From Mesorhabditis belari (taxonomy: Eukaryota; Nematoda; Chromadorea; Rhabditida; Rhabditidae): a stretch of 64,000 nt of DNA. Shown here piece by piece: positions 59,043 through 64,000 of the stretch. A model generated the notes under the pieces. That model was not told the DNA's origin, searched no databases, and was given only the letters and a program-made list of their open reading frames with translations. Within the stretch, counting starts at the first letter, position 1. Each line of letters begins with the position of its first letter. The stretch is taken from assembly GCA_958450365.1 (NCBI GenBank), contig CAUEEP010000922.1, positions 1 to 64,000 on the forward strand. Reading direction: 5' to 3'. A program made the translations under genes and the position numbers.

Positions 59043-59969
59043 TCAAAGTTTGCGAACGGCTTTTCGTCGAGCAACCGCTGCCCTGGCGCGAGCAGCCATT
59101 ACACGACGAAAAACGGCCAAACGACGAAGATATGATTCGGGAAGTGATGAAGGTGTTGTTGATGAAGAGGAGACACCTTGGTCATTGCAGTTTGCTGGAA
59201 ATAGCTTGTTTGTTGAGAAAAGTTTGTTTATAAATTTGAACTATAATAGTTTGGTTTCAAATTTTGAAGTAGTAGGTATCTGTTTTTTAGAAACTTACAT
59301 GAAGAGGAAATCGGCTCGGTAGAACTGGGTTGAACAGCTAAATGAACTAGGTATTTGAATCGCGTAAATAAGTCAATTTTTGTTGTATTTGAATTAAGAC
59401 TGCAATAATTTAATCAAAACCTGTCCAACTTACCATTAATTTGGTTATCCGTATCAACTGAAGCAGCATCAACTCCCATTGAGACTGAAGGAGTTGGATA
59501 AGTGGGCATTGATGGACCGGTACCTACATATATGAATGGATGAATTTCTGTCAAATAAAGTTTGGTATAATATGTAAGTACAGACGATAAACTAGTATTA
59601 TGATGCTTTTATAACTCGTGCCAACTTTTCAGCACAATTCATGCTTCTTACCAGTGAGTAAGTTCGATTCAACAGCGGCGTCAGTTGGTGGAGTCACATA
59701 GCCTTCCCTGAACAACTTTTACTTATAAAATTTAAATTTGCAGTTACCTATTGAAAATAGACTATTGTAAAGGAAGAACTGGTGAGTTTACCCATATCAG
59801 CACACATATTTACTTACTTTGAAACATTTGGAATGTTAAAAGGAATTGATTCGTCAACATAGAGATTTTATTAAAAAACAAAGGCTTACCCACTGACGAA
59901 GACAAATAACAAGGAAGCAGTTAAAATTGGTAATAGGTACATGTTTTGACAATGAGAGATGGCTTTCAT
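59043..59969 (-). CDS. Small secreted Ser/Thr/Pro-rich protein with Arg-rich tail
   Basis: Five exons join in phase. Exon 1 (59969) encodes MKAISHCQNMYLLPILTASL and ends LLFVFVSG, a clear signal peptide. Exon 2 gives EGYVTPPTDAAVESNLLTG, exon 3 TGPSMPTYPTPSVSMGVDAA followed by SVDTDNQIN, and exon 4 AVQPSSTEPISSS. The last exon gives NCNDQGVSSSSTTPSSLPES, then YLRRLAVFRRVMAARARAAV and ARRKAVRKL, with TGA at 59045-59043. That is about 140 residues. The mature protein is a low-complexity Ser/Thr/Pro region followed by a strongly basic amphipathic-looking helix. I do not recognise a family. An extra in-frame open stretch near 59800-59870 (VDESIPFNIPNVS, GTAAG donor) could be an alternative exon. 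Confidence 0.68.
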
Positions 59970-60537
59970 CCCAGAATCACCTTCCTTTTATAAGGATCCG
60001 ATGTGATTTCAAGGACATCGAATCGAAAAACTCTTGAGAATTCATTTCTCTTTTGCATACAAAAGCAAATTTTTGAAGTAGATTCGGTGGTGAAAAACCC
60101 ACTTAATTCATCTTTTTTTGTGGTCTCTCTCAGTCGTTATAACTCTGAAATGAAATGGAGAGGATACTCAGCTAATACATTCAAATACGGCCACTTACAC
60201 ATATCCCGTTTTAATGTTTGTCGCTTTTCGAGATCAGAGCATCGAAAATCTTCTTCCAGATCATGTAAAGTGCTCACCTTGAAAATGGATCATTTCACTG
60301 AAATTTTTGAACGGTAAACTTTGTTAAAGTTTTGCATTTATATTGAGATATCAATTTGCTGATTACTTAATTTCCATTTAAAATTTCCTTGTTAATTGTT
60401 GCTTAATATTGCGCATTCATTTTAGCAAATTCCTATTCTTACTAGTTCCTTTCGAGATTGTGTCAATTTCATCAAAAAACGAGGTTTGTTCCTTGTTTTT
60501 ATAATTTGATAAACTTCTTGCAAAGATTCAAAAAGAT
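59970..60537. other. Intergenic with an unexplained open stretch
   Basis: About 570 bp between divergent genes. The plus strand is open at 60003-60317 (starts MISRTSNRKTLENSFLF, ends DHFTEIFER), directly upstream of the minus-strand secreted gene. Its composition is unremarkable, and no domain, acceptor or poly(A) signal supports it, so I leave it uncalled. Confidence 0.35.
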
Positions 60538-62334
60538 GTTAGAAGGAGCCCAAAAAGAAACCGGGAAACTTACCTCCAAAGTTGGTATTTTTCGAGTTTG
60601 TATGATGAAACTGTTTTATGTGTAACTAATTTCCTGTAAAAGAATTGCTACAGTCTGTTGCATTTTGTAGTGTATTTTTATTTGTATTTGTATTTGTAGT
60701 GTATTTTAAGTTGTTTAAGAAAAAGAGAAAGCCAGTTCCAATGTAGGATTCACAGTTAAATATGTAAGTTAAAATCTTCAGCTTTATAAATTTTGATTTA
60801 GGAAACCGAGGAAGTTGGAAGCAGTATCACCAGGTGATTTGTTCAAAAACGTTGCAAGACAGATGCTGGAAATAGGCTTTAATCGTTTAACACGAAGTAT
60901 GCTTTTATTATCTAACCACATTTTTTTAGGAAATGTCTCTACTTGTGTCAAGGAAGGTGGCTCAGAATCAAATTCATGTGCGTATCGTCGCTAAAAACCG
61001 GATCGAGATCGACCATCCGACTTGATTACATCAAATTTCAAAGAAAACAACAGCTTAAGAGGCATTCATTGAGTTCCTTTTTGTATTGATGTATTCGTAG
61101 TAAAACGAAAATTTTGTCATGTTTTAGAAAAGATCTCGAAAGAAAACCGAGCGAATGGAAGACGATGATGCACCCTGCCAAAATCTTCGCTCGTTTCCCA
61201 GTGATTTCTCCCAGTTTTTAATTTTATTACCTATTAATAATACATTTTAGAGACCATTTTGCATTATTTCAAGATCAATTCCGGGTTGAATTTTAAAAAA
61301 AATTTACATGTAGATTTTTAGTGGCAAAATTAAATCTTTGAAGTGAACGGATAAGAGAGCGATACAGAAAACGGTAGCCTGGTTGCGAATTTTCTTATGA
61401 GGTTTTTAGACGAGAATTATGCCTACTTCCACAAAGTCATGAGTCTTTCCCACCATAAGGAATAAAGTAATTTTTGTTTGAATGCTATTTAAATTTTAAG
61501 GGTAATGTTAAAAGTGGTGAACTGTCAACGGATACTGATGAAGTAATGCTGAACCCGTTTCTTGAAACAAGCACGAGAACGGTTTGTTTCAATAGTTTTT
61601 CAGTTAAAAATTTTTAGGCTGTTGTTGACCGAACTTTAGAGGGCAAGGGAAGTTTACCGTCAAATGGAAAATTGTTCAGATCAAATGGAGAGCCATTTTG
61701 GATTGCCGAGCAAAGAGAAAAGGTTTAAACTTTGGCTAATTATGAACATACATTAATTTCCTTAGTTTAGTTGAATTTGGCTAGAAAAATTTAGATGCAA
61801 TGAATCAAATTAGTTTAGGAAGCACCGACGCTTCATGATTTCCCAATGAGCCCGGAAGTGGGATTTTAAATGCAAAAGAAACAATTAAACTTGAGGCAAC
61901 GCCAATCACTTTGTAAGTTTTGGACGCGTTGATCATTTTTATAAACTCATTTACGGTGAAAATCCATTTTCCAGATAGATCCATTTTCCAGGTTGGAAGA
62001 CATTAAAGCAATGGTTACTTTCGCTTGAGCTATGTGAATTTTTTTAGGATGCAAAGTTTTTCACTCCCAAAACTTTGTTTGGAAATAGTTACGGTCGATG
62101 ATTCGTTCATCAAGTATTCTTTTAGTTGTTACTGTAAAACATTTTATTTTTAGATCTTACTGTTATCGATTATTCAAAACTCGGGTTGGTTTGAAAACGT
62201 TTAACAACCGCACTTTATTGGAATACATTCAGAAAAATCCGCAAACAAAAAAGGGCTGCCCGGGGAAAACTTTCATTCTTTGTAAAAAACGGCTAAGTAT
62301 TAAAGAGCCAGACAACGCACAAAGGAACTTGTAA
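60538..62334 (+). CDS. Unresolved multi-exon gene, unknown product
   Basis: Several plus-strand stretches have good acceptors and donors and coding-like composition, but I could not join all of them in one frame. They include MLEGAQKETGKLTSKVGIFR (60538), KPRKLEAVSPGDLFKNVARQ with MLEIGFNRL (about 60802-60895), KKTERMEDDDAPCQNLRSFP (about 61150), GNVKSGELSTDTDEVMLNPF (61501), AVVDRTLEGKGSLPSNGKLF with RSNGEPFWIAEQREK (61619-61722), DAKFFTPKTLFGNSYG (about 62050) and a last frame with YCYRLFKTRVGLKTFNNRTL, LLEYIQKNPQTKKG and a stop at 62334. The product would be hydrophilic and basic, without signal peptide or membrane helix, perhaps nuclear. A real gene seems likely; its limits are not fixed. 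Confidence 0.35.
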
Positions 62335-62833
62335 TTTTTCATTTTAGATATTCTCGCAGTTCAACACCAACTTCTTCCGAGATGACTGCTTCTCAAAAAT
62401 CAAAAACAATTAACTAAGTGAAAATGTGTGTTATGATATTTAAAAATAAAGTTGTTTCAAAGTTTTTTGTTTTGTCAATTAAAAACAAGGGTTCCTATAT
62501 GATGGTCGCTCTTTTGTCTACCGTAGTCTCTGGGCACGGGCGTCGCACGAAAAATTTGTGTTGGTTGTATTTGTATTATAAATTTTTGTTAGGAGTTAAA
62601 AAAACAAGGAAAAAGATGTTGAAAAACCTTTTTAAAGAAAAAAAATTTATTACTAACGCACTTTGAACTTCAGACGTTTGGAGTTTTTTGTGAAATGCTT
62701 TTTATTCTAAACGAATTGTCGTGGTGCACCAGTAATTCTTATTGTCATTTTCTTTTTGTTTGTTTATCAATTAAAAGCAACAACTTTGTGATTTAGGCAA
62801 TTAGCCGAAGCCAGATACGGGTACGAAAGAGCA
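62335..62833. other. Intergenic before DLAT
   Basis: About 500 bp. AATAAA occurs near 62446. A TTTAG at about 62796 followed by an open frame (QLAEARYGYERA) leads straight into the chosen DLAT start, so the true start may lie further upstream. Confidence 0.4.
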
Positions 62834-64000
62834 ATGTCGAAATTTCCGGCCCGAGGATTGCCATCAGGGCTCCGATCGCTGAATGGACTGAAGGTACCTC
62901 TTGGCGCTGCAGCCTCCGCTCCAGGATCTGCTGTCACTTCTCCACAACGGTCAGCACTGAGAATATGCCAAAAATAAATTATTTTAAGACAACAAAGTTC
63001 TTCATCTCGATTTTCACCACTTGTTGGATCACCACCGAAAGTCAACGGAAATGTTTCTGCATTCTTGGTAAAAGGATTCCGACTATTCAGCACAGGTAAG
63101 GATTTGTGTAGCTAGCTAAAAAGCAATTCAGCAATTTATTTAGGTAGTTATCCCGATCATAAGCGCGTGAAATTGCCGGCACTTTCTCCAACAATGGAAA
63201 TGGGAACGGTTGTTAGCTGGCAAAAGAAAGAAGGCGACCAATTGAGCGAAGGCGACTTGCTCTGTGAGATTGAGACCGACAAAGTAAGCAGCTCTGTGGA
63301 TAGGCGATAAGTCGTAGTAAATCCTTATTAAATCTCCAATGATGTCTAACAAATTCTTTTGTATTCTAGGCTACGATGGGATTCGAGACTCCTGAGGAGG
63401 GTTATCTTGCTAAAATACTGATCTCGGAGGGAACCAAGGATGTGCCCATTGGAAAGGTTTGTAGGAAAATTTAAGAAATTAAGACCGATTTGCGTTTTAG
63501 TTGCTCTGTATTATTGTGGAAAAGGAAGCGGACGTTAAAGCTTTTGCCGATTACAAGCCCGATGACAGCGCAAAGGTATGCTCTTTAAGGTATGGTATCT
63601 TTATTTCAAGCTCTAGGGAGCAGCTTCACAAAAGAAGGCTCCATCAACACCGGCCAGTGATTCAGCCCCGGCTGCCCAAAAAGCTGCCCCAACTCAGGTA
63701 ATCAAAATCCTAATCGTAAGGATTTTCAATACCGCTTGGTTGCAGTACGTTTTTAATTTTAGGTAGTAGCTCCACAAAAGCAACCCTCATCAGCTCCACA
63801 ATCACCATCAGGACGTGTAGCAGCAACTCCATTTGCACGAAAGATAGCAGAAGAACAAGGACTTGATTTACAGGTTGGTTTGAAAAGTTACTGCAAGTAG
63901 GTGCTAGTTTTTCTATCATCTAGTTCTTTCTCTTCTCTCAATGTGTTTGTCTAAAAACTCAAATTTTCAATTGCTTTTAACAAACTTTAGCTAACAATAA
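62834..64000 (+). CDS. dlat-1: Pyruvate dehydrogenase E2, dihydrolipoyl acetyltransferase (5' part)
   Basis: The E2 core of the mitochondrial pyruvate dehydrogenase complex; only the N-terminal part lies in the window. The start [20 protein letters not shown] is a basic presequence. A second exon (about 62977-63094) ends [11 protein letters not shown], a probable cleavage region. A single lipoyl domain follows: [40 protein letters not shown] (K of ETDKA is the lipoyl lysine), then [20 protein letters not shown] and [20 protein letters not shown]. An Ala/Pro-rich linker leads to the peripheral subunit-binding domain [20 protein letters not shown] at 63809-63873. The last bases are intron. The catalytic domain would lie beyond 64000. 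Intron phases are consistent throughout. Confidence 0.94.

Noticed and set aside
60003..60317. 104-residue plus-strand open frame upstream of the secreted gene
   Set aside because: No acceptor, domain or conserved pattern; it lies in the promoter region of the minus-strand gene.

Overview
The window is a nematode chromosome end. Its first 506 bases are an almost pure array of GCCTAA, the C-rich strand of the nematode telomere repeat TTAGGC. Everything after that reads as nuclear, intron-rich animal sequence: many short introns (about 40-60 bp) ending in TTTTAG or TTTCAG, acceptor-like sites directly in front of start codons as expected for spliced-leader trans-splicing, and a nematode-type Sre chemoreceptor. 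A rhabditid-like nematode is the best guess; I cannot name the species. No CRISPR, bacterial or organellar sequence is apparent.

Layout. 1-0.5 kb telomere; 1.6-7.8 kb a Cys-loop nicotinic-type receptor (+) whose introns carry a mariner relic, a hairpin element and a Tc5/pogo-like element; 8.1-11.4 kb serine palmitoyltransferase catalytic subunit (-); 12.0-12.4 kb an 88-residue unknown protein (-); 14.7-16.5 kb an Sre-like GPCR (+). From 17.1 to 35.7 kb there is a dense block of seven plus-strand housekeeping genes: RAB5IF/OPTI, beta-1,3-glucosyltransferase B3GLCT, a triple-THAP protein, ALG1 mannosyltransferase, CCT eta, TAF10 and a degenerate mitochondrial seryl-tRNA synthetase-like protein. 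From 35.7 to 43.1 kb the sequence is gene-poor and pyrimidine-rich, with a small TA-flanked hairpin element and a perfect 16-bp minisatellite (about 25 copies). 43.1-48.5 kb is a large FERM protein of the FRMD6/Expanded type with three PPxY motifs. 48.5-59 kb is AT-rich and sparse, with one small predicted secreted protein (-). 59.0-60.0 kb encodes a second small secreted protein (-). 60.5-62.3 kb holds exon-like pieces of an unresolved gene. 62.8 kb to the end is the 5' part of pyruvate dehydrogenase E2 (DLAT), cut by the window edge.

How the genes relate. Several products serve the secretory pathway: ALG1 starts the dolichol-linked N-glycan, B3GLCT modifies O-fucose on folding thrombospondin repeats in the ER, RAB5IF/OPTI belongs to an ER membrane-protein insertion machinery, and serine palmitoyltransferase makes sphingolipid precursors in the ER. 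Two head-to-tail pairs (RAB5IF-B3GLCT and TAF10-SerRS-like) have gaps of about 180 and 260 bp without AATAAA in between and could be two-gene operons. This grouping is inference from spacing only.

The most notable items are: the FRMD6/Expanded-like protein that keeps PPxY motifs; the catalytically dead-looking SerRS paralogue; two transposon-derived antisense genes in introns that show DNA-binding helix-turn-helix regions but no visible DDE catalytic domain; a set of hairpin elements, one with a perfect 8-bp target duplication; a reading-frame break in B3GLCT that fits a 20-nt micro-intron; and GC-AG introns. All gene structures are hand-assembled from splice signals and remembered family patterns, so exon edges are approximate where not stated.
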